This document shows positions 21,001-31,318 of a DNA stretch of 64,000 bases, piece by piece. Made by a program: the position numbers and the translations under genes. The notes beneath the pieces are model-generated. The model saw nothing but the letters and a program-made list of their open reading frames with translations. It was not told where the DNA came from and searched no databases. The stretch is taken from NCBI GenBank assembly GCA_020744425.1, contig JAGMUV010000022.1, forward strand, positions 806,001-870,000, given 5' to 3'. This DNA comes from Dactylonectria macrodidyma. Taxonomy: Eukaryota; Ascomycota; Sordariomycetes; Hypocreales; Nectriaceae. How positions within the stretch are numbered: the first letter of the stretch is position 1; each line of letters opens with the position of its first letter.

Positions 21001-23369
21001 GGACAACCCAGGACAAAATATCAAGCCTGAACTAGACGCTCTTATCGAAAACTCGTCAAACAATAAGACCCTCAACGCTGAAATCCAAAACAGCTGGCTC
21101 TGCATTCAAAGGATTGCCTACAAGGGCATCACCGATTTTCGCGATACGCCCAAGTGTCAGGTCAACAACTACTTCCTCCTAGCGTTCGCAGCCGTTGTCT
21201 GGGGTGTTATAGGCGTCAAGTTCATTGCTGCCCTTCGGTTTGGCTCTAAGCGGCGCCCCTCTCCTCAGGACAAGTTCGTTATTTGCCAGGTTCCTGCATT
21301 TACTGAAGGCGAGGATTCCCTTCGCAAGGCCCTCGACTCATTAACAGCCCTACACTATGACAATAAGCGCAAGCTCATCTGTGTCATCTGTGATGGTGTT
21401 GTCGTCGGCCAGGGAAACGACCGTCCGACGCCCAAGATAGTTCTGGATATCCTCGGTGTAGACCCCAAGCTTGACCCTCCAGCCCTCCCTTTCAAGTCTG
21501 TCGGCACGGGTGCTGAGCAACTTAATTACGGAAAGGTGTACTCTGGCCTCTATGAGTATGAGGGCAATGTTGTCCCCTACCTCGTTATTGTCAAAGTTGG
21601 TAAAGAATCTGAGCAGTCAAAGGCTAGGCCTGGCAACCGCGGAAAGCGCGATTCTCAGATTCTTCTTATGAGCTTCCTCAACCGTGTCCACCATCGCACG
21701 CCCATGTCCCCCCTTGAGCTTGAGATGTTTCACCAGGTCAACAACATCATTGGTGTGGACCCAGAACTATACGAGTACCTTCTTATGATTGATGCTGATA
21801 CTTGTGTCGGCGAGGACTCGCTCAATCGGCTCGTGGCTGCTTGCACCCACAACGCCAAGATCGCGGGCATCTGCGGTGAGACGGTCTTAGAAAACGATGA
21901 GAAGACATTGTGGACCATGATTCAGGTTTATGAGTACTTTATCTCTCATCACCTTGCCAAAGCCTTTGAATCCCTCTTTGGCAGCGTGACCTGCTTACCT
22001 GGATGGTATGAGAAGCATATCATTACATGGAAGACCTATCTCGCTGACTATATTCTTTAGTTTCACTATGTACCGGCTGAGGACCATTGACAAGGGCAAG
22101 CCACTTATTATTTCTGATGCCGTCATCAAGGAGTATAGTGTTTGTGATGTCGATACATTGCATAAGAAGAACCTGCTATCTCTTGGCGAAGACCGCTATC
22201 TCACGACCTTGATGATCAAGCACTTTCCAACGATGTCTTATAAGTTCACCCCGGACGCTACCTGTAAGACAGCGGCCCCTGAGTCTTGGAGCGTCCTCTT
22301 ATCCCAGCGCCGACGATGGATCAACTCAACCATCCACAACCTTGTGGAGCTGATGCAACTGAAGGACCTTTGCGGTTTCTGCTGTTTCAGTATGCGGTTT
22401 GTTGTCATTGTCGACCTTTGCGGGACTATAATGCTGCCTTCAACCTGCGCCTATCTTGGTTACCTCATCTATTTACTTTCTAGTAAGATCGGCCCGACTC
22501 CCTACATCTCCCTTGCCATGATTGCTGCAGTCTATGGTCTTCAGATGCTCGTCTTTATCCTCAAGAGAGAGTGGCAGTACATCGGCTGGATGATTATCTA
22601 TATCGTCGCTTTCCCCATCTATTCATTTGTCCTTCCTATATACTCCTTCTGGAACCAGGACAATTTCTCATGGGGCAATACCCGCATTGTCATTGGTGAG
22701 AAGGGCAGCAAGCAAATCGCTGTTGTCGGCGATGAAGGATTCGACCCTCGCACAATTCCTTTGCAACGATGGGATGACTACGCCCTTGCCAATAACCTCC
22801 CTGGACGCCGCGGTGAATACCAAGACAATCACTACTCATTCGGAGACCAGTACGAGATGGATGAGATCAAGTCTATCCACTCTCTTGGACCTCAAGGCTC
22901 GCTTCTACCGGGCATACCCTCTCGCAATGTCTATTCAGCCCCTCAATTTCCTGCTCTCAACAGCGGTCGTATGTCAGCAATAGGCTACCAAGACTCTCCC
23001 ACACAGAACCGTCAATCGATGCTACCCATGGGTACGGGTCCGAACAACACCCGAAGCCAAGATAATCTATCTTCCGGCATAGGCGGCCAGGCCCTAGTCA
23101 CCACCCCCGGCGTGAACAGTGGTTCTCAATCTCCCAACCCTCAAGCTATGTGGTCGCAGTCATCATTGGACTTCCAACAGGGTCACTCTGAACCCAGCGA
23201 CACATCTATCCTCGACTCGATCCGCTCTGTCCTAAGAGAGGTTGATCTTGATACTGTCACGAAGAAGGAGGTTCGCGCCCTCGTAGAGCGAAAACTTCAA
23301 ACGGAGCTTGTCGGCAAGCGCCGCATATTTATGGATCGCCAGATTGACTGTGAATTGGAGAAGATGTAA
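18055..23369 (+). CDS. Chitin synthase with degenerate myosin-like head, class VII type (1735 aa)
   Basis: Polymerises UDP-GlcNAc into chitin at the plasma membrane. Three exons: 18055-18320, 18373-22005 and 22061-23369. Introns are 52 nt (GTACGC..CACTGAC..CAG) and 55 nt (GTATGA..CTGAC..TAG). The second restores LPGCFTMYRLR across the catalytic domain. The N-terminal myosin-like region has no P-loop, which distinguishes this type from class V. Order: two membrane segments at about 713-790, a cytochrome-b5-like domain (GKIYDITDW) and a second related block, the GT2 catalytic domain from about 1061 ([10 protein letters not shown]) with DADTC, EDRYLTT (about 1343) and QRRRW (about 1380), further membrane helices, and a DEK_C domain from about 1679. 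No stops, so apparently functional. Confidence 0.93.
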
Positions 23370-23834
23370 TTTGGATGGTTTTCCAGAGATATGGGAGACG
23401 TGCCTTGTCATGTTCTTACTTTCTTCATAAAATATAATGTTTAATTTTAATTATCAACACACAAAGTAAGGGGTGGGTTGCCATTGTGTCATGTGGGACT
23501 TGGTGAACATCCAAGTGCAGTTCCACTTAGCCATTTCAGCACAGCAACAGTCAACCACAACAATAACGGTAGCTACTTTTTTACAGCCACACTATCCCGG
23601 TCTTTTCCACAGAGATGTGTAGGAAAAATTCCAAGTCGCCACTCTCGACGACCAACCTGCAGAACCGGTCCAAGAACGTAGCACCTCTACACTCTCTGTT
23701 AATGAGCAGAGCGGCTCGTGTATGCTTAGGCTGTTGTATCCGGGCACCACGCCGGCGGGCATTTGCCGCAACAGCCGCTATCGGAGTGCGGTGTGAGTGT
23801 TGACTCTGCTGAAATGAATGCTATGCAGAACGAG
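23370..23834. other. 3' region of the chitin synthase
   Basis: AT-rich sequence with AATATAATG just after the stop may serve as a 3' end signal. Nothing else is recognised before the cyclodeaminase remnant. Confidence 0.3.
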
Positions 23835-24560
23835 ACTTGCCCCGAGCGCTCCCTGACATGAGAAAAGCAGCTGGAAATAGTGGTGACGTACTTGGCATTG
23901 TGCAAAAGATAACATCTGCAGCTACCATCAGGGTCTCTAGGCTAGCACTACCATCGAACGCTTGCAGTTTAATGTGCTCTGGCCATCGAGACTCCGGGTC
24001 GTTGGTAAGAGTCTCGACCGAGTCTTGGGCTCTCTAGCTAGAACGGTTCACAATGGTAACAGTCCGAATATCTTGGCTCCGGAGCAATCGAGAAAGCCGG
24101 ATATACCACAAAGCCTGCTTACCAGCGCCGAATACGAGGATATTCTCTGTGATAAGTCGCAGTCTGTACAAGAGCATGGAGCCGAGGGCTGTCCGGAACG
24201 CCGTGAGTTCCGCCGCGTTCAAGATGCCCATCGCTTGTCCAGTGGCGTCACAGATGGTGAGCGCATTCTTCAGTGCGGGAGGCGGCTTCGTTCCGGGGGC
24301 AATGGTCGTTGGGTCTATCGACGGACTGATCCCGACAATCTTGCCTCCAATCAGATGTTGTGTTGTCGCTGGCATGAAGAGGCTGACTTGACCCCCTGGC
24401 CGAGTCATCACGCCGCAGTGAGGCTGGTACTGTTTCTCATCTTGGGTTGAGTACTGCAAGAGTGCTTGGTCGAGGGCATGGGTTAGATTGGTAACCTCAT
24501 TTATGATAGACCCTGAAAAAGCCTTTTGATGTCGGAGTCTGAAAGCACAGTAAACATCAT
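23835..24560 (-). pseudogene. Ornithine cyclodeaminase/mu-crystallin family enzyme, inactivated
   Basis: The natural start is an ATG pair at 24560-24555 (MMFTVLSDSDIKRLFQGLS). A one-base loss then breaks the frame before NEVTNLTHALDQ. The rest is clearly this NAD(P)-binding family: TRPGGQVSLFMPATT, GKIVGISP, KPPPALKNALTICD, GILNAAELTAFRTALGS and the Rossmann motif NILVFGAGKQALWYI. A TAG at 24034 follows TVTIVNRSS, and the homologous frame continues (RAQDSVETL.., AADVIFCTMPS) before fading near 23835. Members include ornithine cyclodeaminase and pyrroline-2-carboxylate reductase. A proline racemase relative lies next door, so the reductase role is plausible. Confidence 0.8.
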
Positions 24561-25437
24561 AGTGAAGAGCTGACCTTGCTTTACTTTTGTGCATGGGTTG
24601 GTGAAGCTTGGTTGTGATGAGAAGCAAGGTAAAGACGGATAGTAAGTCTGTGGGTGGTTATTACTTGCTTCTTGGTCAGGCGAGTCCTTAAGTACCCATT
24701 ACTTCCACGCGTAGGATGGCTGTGGAGCTGGTACTGCGACTTCGGAGATGCCGAAGGTCAACTGTGGCCGTGGCACCAATGCAAGAAGTCAGCATCTTGC
24801 TAAACTTCGTCCTTTCTCCAGAGCTTGGTTTGGTATCGCAGTAATAACTTGTTATGAAGTGGCCATATATCCGACCAGGCCGAGAGTTGGAAACGCACGT
24901 TAAGGCTGACTACAGCATACGAGGTTCATTTTGAGCTCTGATTATCGTCAATATACCTGCCTAATGGGGGCCAAATCCCGAGTAGGTTCGTCGAGCCTCC
25001 GTTGGACCGGGCATTGATAACAACGACGCTACTTCCGGTAACCGCGGACAAGAGTCATGGGAATAAAAGGACAAAGCTCCACACCGTATTCATGATTCGA
25101 AAGAGGCCATAATTCGAGTCGAAGTTTCCACTCAGTTAAGTATCTGGGCGGTGTTGAGCTTCGATTGGTGTCAACCCTCGGCCCCACTCACCGACTTCTC
25201 CACAATAGATGTCGGTTGAGCCGACTCCAACCTGCCTCCCTCTAAAGTTGCCCCGCGGCCGGCCCGGTCTAATCCCCAGAACTCCAGGCTCGTCAATCCA
25301 ATCTCGCCACAAAGGCATGGATTATACGGGGAGTCAGGGAATCCCCAGGAACGCAGGCAGTAACATCCTTCCCATGGCGATCCCTGCGCGTAAATTCGAC
25401 CGACATACATCCAACCTCGAAAATAACCCCATCAGTC
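24561..25437. other. Gap between cluster genes
   Basis: No gene recognised. The last 200 bases are C-rich with CGG-containing motifs (CGCGGCCGGCCCGG near 25255) and lead to an ATG at 25438, resembling a promoter. Confidence 0.3.
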
Positions 25438-25566
25438 ATGAGTGACAACGAAATAACTCAGCACAGGATAGCAGAGTCCGACTCTAAGAAGAACAAAGCG
25501 GCCGACGAATCCGAGTTCCAAGGCGTCGATTTTAGAACCGAACTATCCGATGATAGGAAAATCTAG
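25438..25566 (+). CDS. Short ORF, possible 5' exon of a lost gene (42 aa)
   Basis: The ATG follows a promoter-like C-rich stretch and reads MSDNEITQHRIAESDSKK, hydrophilic, to a TAG. Overlapping frames downstream (to 25810) are open for 80 codons but match nothing recognised. It may be the first exon of a broken gene. Weak call. Nothing else is seen up to 25984. Confidence 0.2.
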   Translation: MSDNEITQHRIAESDSKKNKAADESEFQGVDFRTELSDDRKI

Positions 25567-25983
25567 GGATAAATGGCACAAGATAGACGAGGAATTGCGA
25601 AAGTTCCTCCCGCTAAGAAAGACAGAATCACACTTCATGACCTCATGCCAAATCTTCGACCCTAAGCCCCGCCTGGAGAAGATGGGGGGGTTCCCGGGCC
25701 TCGAAAGTAGGCGAGCACAAACTGAGGCACATGGGATGGTCGGTCCGGCCGTGAAGTTTCTTACACAAAAGGACTTGTCTGAGCGATTCAAACCACTCTC
25801 AACCTATTGAAGAGTGAGTTTACTTTTCGTCCGTGTTTAAGCAAGTCGCGTACTACCCGTATGGCGGAATCATTTCCGACACGGGGTGGGAGTTGTTACC
25901 TATCGCAGTGATGATTACCACATGATGCACTCAGTTTTTCATTGCGGCTCGTCGCGATATCATGTCAAGAATTTATCTAAAGT

Positions 25984-27063
25984 TTACCGTAGGAGGAACC
26001 CGGGATAGATATCTTCTGTAGGATCAATATAGAAGCTCATCTTCCCACACAACTTCGCGTCACCCCGCACGCGAGGAATGTAAGCAGGAAATCCCTTAAC
26101 CAGACTGATGGCGTCCGACACGATATCGGCCTCAAACGAAGATACGATGATGGATCGGTGTTGAAGCTTCGCTTGCCCAGGTCCCAGCCTGCCTTGAGCG
26201 TAAAGAGCCACAAGACGAGCGCATGTTCCAGAGCCGCATGGTGATCGATCAATCTGTCCGTCAGCGAACACCGTGACGTTGCTTTGCCTGACAGTCAGTC
26301 CGTGGCCGTTGGCCTTCTCGTCTCCCTCCTCGTTGAAGAATATGACGCCGTAGCAGTCGTAGATGCCGTAGGGAGCTCGCTTTCCCAACGAAGCCTTAAT
26401 CTCCCGTCCGAGCTTGATGAACTCGTCAACGTTTCCGGGTTCGACCTTGAGGCCGAGCTGGCCCGCATCTAGAGCAGCGTAGACAACTCCGCTAAATGCC
26501 AATTCTACGCTGACTTCCACTCCGCGCGAGGGTATGGAAGCGGGGAGTGACGACGCAATCTGGTAGCTCGCCACGTTGATAAAGTCGGCGTGGACAGGTT
26601 TGCCCTAGGCAATGGTCATGCTGGCGACGACGCGGCCAGACGGCACGTCGATCACCACATCTGCGGTTCCATTCTCAGGAACCTCGACGAGGCCATTCGC
26701 CACGGCCCAGTAGCCCAATGCGATTGTGCCGTGCCCACACGCTGTAGAAAACCCATCCTTATGCCAGAACAGAACGCCAAAGGCAGCTCCGACATCATCT
26801 GGAGGCGTGATGAAGCCCCCGTACATGTCGGCATGACCTCGAGGCTCGTGACATAGCGACTGTCGAAGCTGGTCCAAAGGATGTTCAGGCGTGGCGATGA
26901 TGTCGAGACGGCGTTGGGCGACGGTGGAGGACTCGGGGAGGTAGCCGTCTGGTAGCTTTTCGACGATGCGGAATGGCTCACCTGCCGTGTGCCAATCGTC
27001 AGTGTCGATCCAGAAAGGGGAGAGCGACATGATTGGAGATGGTAAGACGGTGCTGAGAGCCAT
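25984..27063 (-). pseudogene. Proline racemase/4-hydroxyproline epimerase family gene with one nonsense codon
   Basis: The 359-codon frame from the ATG at 27063 is complete except for a TAG at 26605-26607, where MTIA*GKPVHADF would read through (CAG->TAG is the simplest origin). Both catalytic cysteines of the family remain: STACGHGT in the N-terminal half and SPCGSGTCAR in the C-terminal half. Two cysteines favour a racemase or 2-epimerase over the trans-3-hydroxyproline dehydratase branch, where one is replaced. Length is normal for the family. It was lost recently, or read-through occurs. Confidence 0.88.
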
Positions 27064-27707
27064 CGAAAATGAACCAAGGCCTGATGAATGAGATTCTACC
27101 CTGGATAAGACTCGCGGAAGAAAGCTCAGATAAGCGGCCGTTGGTTGTCTTTTCTAAGTTGATTACATCGTCAGCTCTTACGGCCCTAGCCCCAAGTTTT
27201 GGTATTCGATTACTCCAGCTTCCCCAATCTCAATAATTCCGCGACGATATCTCACCACCCTTTGCCTTCAACAATTTCCCCTCATCATCCCATTCCTAAT
27301 CCGAAGTAGTTGCACATCGATATCATGAGGACGCTCTAAAAAGTCGGTATCGGCATGTGGGTTCCAACATTCATCATCATCATCAAAATCGTGCAAGTTT
27401 GAGAAGGGGCTGATTCTGGACTTCGGGTTGATGACCCCTTCACCCCGAACCCTAGTTCATGAACAAGCAACGACATGAACACCTTCTTTTGTCGCATAGT
27501 ATCTTTGCGGAGAAGTCCGCGGGTAACATAGCCAGTGCGGAGAGCCTGGACTTCTAGGTTCGCCTTCTGCGCCATCAAGGGCAAGTTGCTTCTTCTATAA
27601 AGTCAAAATATCACAGTTTTCTTCACATTTTAAGCATTTTAAAATCTAATACTTTCACAGTTGCCTGAGATCAAGCTTTTCCATCTAGGAGGCTTAAATC
27701 TCGACAG
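27064..27707. other. Gap upstream of the racemase and the 27.8-kb gene
   Basis: A probable bidirectional promoter region. No coding pattern recognised. Confidence 0.3.
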
Positions 27708-27713
27708 TATAAA
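27708..27713 (+). promoter_or_regulatory. TATA box followed by a CT-rich tract
   Basis: TATAAA, 75 bases before the ATG at 27788, with a pyrimidine tract (TTTCTTTCCCTCTCTCC) between them, as in many fungal promoters. Confidence 0.5.
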
Positions 27714-27787
27714 TGCTAGCCAGCTCCAGGAGCCGGGCCCTGATTTTCTTTCCCTCTCTCCCTCTCTCACACACATACCTCTTCAAG

Positions 27788-28262
27788 ATGACTACTCTCA
27801 GAACGATCATCGGTTAGACTGCCGGCTTCAGTGCTGCCGAAGCTGAATACTATCAGACAAACCCATTTATTACATTCCAGGATTTCTCTGATATATCGAA
27901 GGGATATGTCTCTTATCAGAGGTCTCTCTTTGCAAACCTATAGACTGTCTGTAATATAACTAATCCTGCTAAAATCCAGGCCCAATTGGTCTGGCTAATT
28001 AACTGAGACCAGGTCAATTTAGCCCTTCTTAGCTGCGAGGCCTTCCTTGCTATAACTAAGAAGAAAGGCAAGATTTTCACTTATAAATAAAGGCGCTAGC
28101 TTCTTCACCTTGCAGCAGCCTTCAACTAAGACATGGTTATAGATGAAGACTGGGCTGAAGCTGAGAAGATCAGCCAGAACCTGGCGTAGGTTACGGAGCT
28201 GTTAGGGCTGCTAAGGCAAGCCCAGAAGAAGAGACATAATAATGAGGTTTCTGCTACGAGGT
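27788..28262 (+). pseudogene. RIP-damaged gene of unknown function
   Basis: One frame reads as protein apart from several TAG, TAA and TGA codons: MTTLRTIIG*TAGFSAAEAE, YYQTNPFITFQDFSDISKGY, SLFANL*TVCN, IQAQLVWLIN*DQVNL, EAFLAITKKKGKIF, DEDWAEAEKISQNLA*VTEL. The good promoter and coding-like composition show that a gene existed. The stops fit mutated CAG, CAA or TGG. It ends near a GTAAGT at 28262, probably an intron donor. No family recognised. Confidence 0.5.
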
Positions 28263-28702
28263 AAGTCATTCTCAAGGTTTAAGTGCCTTCTATAAAAGGA
28301 GAGTCTTTTTACTAATAAAATCCATTTATAAAAGGGAAAGTTAGGTGGGGAAGGAAAAGTTAATCTGCTTGGGCACATTTTTGGGGGGTTGGACCATAGT
28401 CAATTTGGATTATGAATACACTTTTCTTTGGCAACACAATGGGAGAGTCTGGACATAAGTTATCCGGTGACTACAAGGTAAGGTGCAAGAGGCAATGGCT
28501 GGGATTCTGAAGGGGTGTGATGGCTTTGAGCTAGCGTGTCGATGTTATTAGAGTAGAGCCTAGATCGAGGGCTTCTCTATATAAACTAGACTTGTTGTTG
28601 GCTTACCTCTCCATCGGCATCCAACTCATCCTCTCTTCCGGCACACTCTCATCTTTGATTCAGACCATCATCGACGTCCACAGCTCACAGCAGTCAGTCA
28701 CT
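28263..28702. other. Gap before the permease fragment
   Basis: No gene seen. The permease promoter should lie here (TATATAAACT near 28577). Confidence 0.3.
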
Positions 28703-28873
28703 ATGACGGCCGACATAGAGAAAACCCCCTCCATTTTCGACCGCGCCGAGTCAACCCACAATGGAGCGATGGACCATCTCGAGTCCCAGCGCGACCCAAA
28801 TGAAGGCCTCAAACAAAAACTCAACACCCGCCATCTCACCTTCATATCTCTCGGCTCCGTCATCGGCCGATAA
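28703..28873 (+). pseudogene. Amino-acid permease, 5' fragment
   Basis: From the ATG at 28703 the protein has a hydrophilic N-terminus, then GLKQKLNTRHLTFISLGSVI, the hallmark start of the first membrane helix of fungal APC-family amino-acid permeases (normally followed by GTGLF). Homology ends at GSVIG near 28868 and a TAA follows. The remaining ~500 codons are missing. The next bases belong to a transcription-factor gene on the other strand, so a rearrangement cut both. Confidence 0.8.
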
Positions 28874-29584
28874 AGGCAAGAACACGTCTGCAGAAGGCCC
28901 AAGATGAGGTTGGTCCCATGTACCCTAGTCATAAGCGATTAGCTTCTTGAGTTGGCAGGTCAAGACAAGCCAGCCTACAAAATTTGCCGTGAGGATCACG
29001 AGCAAAGACTTCTCCATTGTCAACCAAGGGGTTGCGATTAAACTCAGGCGAATCTAGTTCATCCTGGTGCTCATCAACGGGAGCCTGGGAGGGTATTGCC
29101 TCGACTTGTCAGGTCGTCAGTGACATTGGACCACAGCGTCAGAAAGTCTACGCGGGACGAGGGCAAGCGCACCAGAGTCAAACTGTCCCGGGGTGTGAAG
29201 CGACCTTTCCCTTGGGCTTAAAATATCCGTATCCAACCTGGTAAAACGATCGGACCGTATCGTCGGCTGCGGCGTCATCGCTACTGGCTGTCGAGAACGA
29301 AGGGTCCGCGGAGTCTGTTGCCCGACTGCACGGCCACCACCACCTTGCACACGAGCTTCTAACGACTGGAGATAGCTACAGTCATTGTTAGTCTTAACGT
29401 ATAGCATAAATCAAGGGAAGTACGTCCCTCAACGAAACAGTCGCCCGCGCATCATCAGGCTTAAAGTAGCATTCCTGTCGTTTCCTCTGGCATCGCATGC
29501 AAGGAATCGTGCCAGAGCATCGAACCTTCATGTCACGGCATCGCGCGCATCTACACAAGCGTCGTCATCAGCTTCACTCGCCAT
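28874..29584 (-). pseudogene. Zn2Cys6 transcription factor, N-terminal fragment
   Basis: On the minus strand from the ATG at 29584 (MASEADDDACV, then a one-base frame change) the sequence holds a perfect binuclear zinc cluster, CX2CX6CX5CX2CX6C (CARCRDMKVRCSG.. to 29469). An intron (GTACTT..ACTAAC..TAG/CAG) follows, then the coiled-coil start LQSLEARV. The first frame stops at 29117. A later piece reads NPLVDNGEVFARDPHGKF, an intron, then WYMGPTSSWAFCRRVLAFIG, typical of the region before the fungal-specific activator domain. Homology ends at the permease junction near 28870. A likely regulator of the neighbouring catabolic genes. Confidence 0.8.
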
Positions 29585-30021
29585 AGTTTATAGATGTAGA
29601 GATAGCGTACGCGCGGAGACATTTCTGGTGGTTTGTCCGATCTGAGGCGCTGAAGTCTTGTGACATAATGATGGGCGACGATGTAGGGCTCAGGCTAAGC
29701 TGATAAAGCTCAGATTGTGAAGGCGACTCTACCTGCATGCGACTCCGCTAGCAAGTTCAGATAAATAAGCCAATCTCAATTAGTCAAGTTTCATCCTTCC
29801 TACCCTACAGTCAATAACCCCAACGGCGGACCAGACGGTTTCTCTCATGCATGTCTTGATTTTGGCTTGTTTTTCATGAGTCCCAGAATAATGTGGCAAT
29901 TTAATAACGTCAGTAGCGCCGTCCACTATGAAACCTTGATCGGCGGTGTCCATGATCTGAAGGAACACCTAAGCTTGATATTACTACGCATTTTACAATT
30001 TGGATATGTAGTTAAAGGTTA
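29585..30021. other. Gap up to the Fot-like element
   Basis: A minus-strand frame at 29780-29968 is open but unrecognised. Nothing else seen. Confidence 0.25.
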
Positions 30022-30788
30022 ACGTACATGATAAGCGAGTCAGAAATACAAGCGAGTCGGAAAAAATCCCACACTATTAAAATAAAAACTTCAATAAAAA
30101 CTTCAATAAAAACACAACAACAACTTAAATCAATTAAAACTAATCGCTATCCTCTTCTTCAGAAGTCTTAATTATAACTTGATAGGTACTTACATTATGA
30201 CCGGCCTTTCTACAATTTCTACAGCGCCTTTCCCTCAGCATCGCCAACCTCCCTCGATCACCACTTCTCGACAGTTCAGCTACTACCTGCGCATTAATAT
30301 CTCTCTAATCCATTTCATCCCTCCCCTCATCTAGAGTCATCTTCCCTCCTTTACGTAGGCGGGTTCTTTTCGCTCTGCGCCGCTTACTATGAGTCTCATT
30401 TGCCTGTCGAAGGATCTGGACTTCAGACTTCAATAAGGCGTTCTAATGCATTATCGCCTTCATTCCCTTTGAAAGTGACTTAAGCGCCTTAAGAATTAAT
30501 GCTAGAGAGCTGCTCTAATGTCTTCTCATTCGTCTTTCGAGGTATTCAGACTGAGAGCTGGCTTTAAGCACAGTCTTTGGGGTCTTTGAGAACCAAGGGT
30601 CGGAGAGGCTGATCTCCTCCTCAACCGGTGTTGGAGTCCGTAGCTGCACATCAAGCTTCGATATGACATTTTCTGGGTTCAAGGGAACAAGTCCGGCCCC
30701 TCGAAAACCTCCCTCAATATTACTCCTTATCATGGCGGCTTCGTGGGTAGTGTAGAAGGCTAAGAAGAACTCGGTCTTCGAAACGTGA
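30022..30788 (-). pseudogene. Truncated Fot1/pogo-like element, same family as the intact copy at 54590
   Basis: The left end, TA then ACGTACATGATAAGCGAGT, matches the terminal repeat of the 54590 element. The minus-strand protein reads HVSKTEFFLAFYTTHEAA, GGFRGAGLVPLNPENVISKL and QLRTPTPVEEE, almost the same as residues 350-410 of the intact transposase. Its C-terminal zinc knuckle is degenerate (RRCRNCRKAGHNVSTY; last Cys lost). Homology stops at a solo LTR at 30789; the N-terminal two thirds and the right terminal repeat are gone. Confidence 0.85.
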
Positions 30789-30982
30789 GTGTGACGGGAG
30801 CGTCTGGAGTGCTGGACCCAGGGTGGGGTCGATACGTAACTAGGACGCACGGGGCAGGCCACAGGGACTATCAACGCGTCTACGCGTCTACGCGCCTGCC
30901 CGCTTTCTCTTTCCTCTTCATCGTAGTATTCTCGCAATACAGTGGCATTACCTCTTGAGTTGATCTCATCTGGCCCGTGACA
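30789..30982. repeat. Solo LTR, second copy, inverted relative to 12788
   Basis: 194 bp, TGTGACGGG to CCCGTGACA, nearly identical to the reverse complement of 12788-12982. No target duplication is visible (GTGAG on one side, AAAAA on the other), so it probably marks a recombination that deleted adjacent DNA. Its sequence fuses in frame with the transposase fragment to 31015. Confidence 0.75.
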
Positions 30983-31318
30983 AAAAAGTAGAAAAGAGTT
31001 AGTATTAGTTATCATTATGGGATGTAGAGTAGCTATTCAATATTTTCCGAGAAGAAAGAGTCAATCCTGTAGCTGATACCGACAGCTCGGGCTATGATTT
31101 AGTGGTAGTGATGGTAGTAATGCCTAATGGCTCTATTGTATGATCCTCAAGTTGGAGTGGTGAAGATTCTCAGGGATCCTTGCTTTTCGTAACTTCGTAA
31201 TATAACCTAGTTTCCCGAGGCTTGCATTGGGGGACAATAATCCTAGTCAGGGGCATCAACGCACTCACATATCACAGTAGATGATTAAAATAAGAAGTAA
31301 GTTTCCCCTGGTTTAAAC
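30983..31318. other. Gap between solo LTR and MULE
   Basis: AT-rich, no gene recognised. Confidence 0.3.

Noticed and set aside
25543..25810. Overlapping 80-codon frames on both strands
   Set aside because: No recognisable domain, no splice pattern, starts not convincing.
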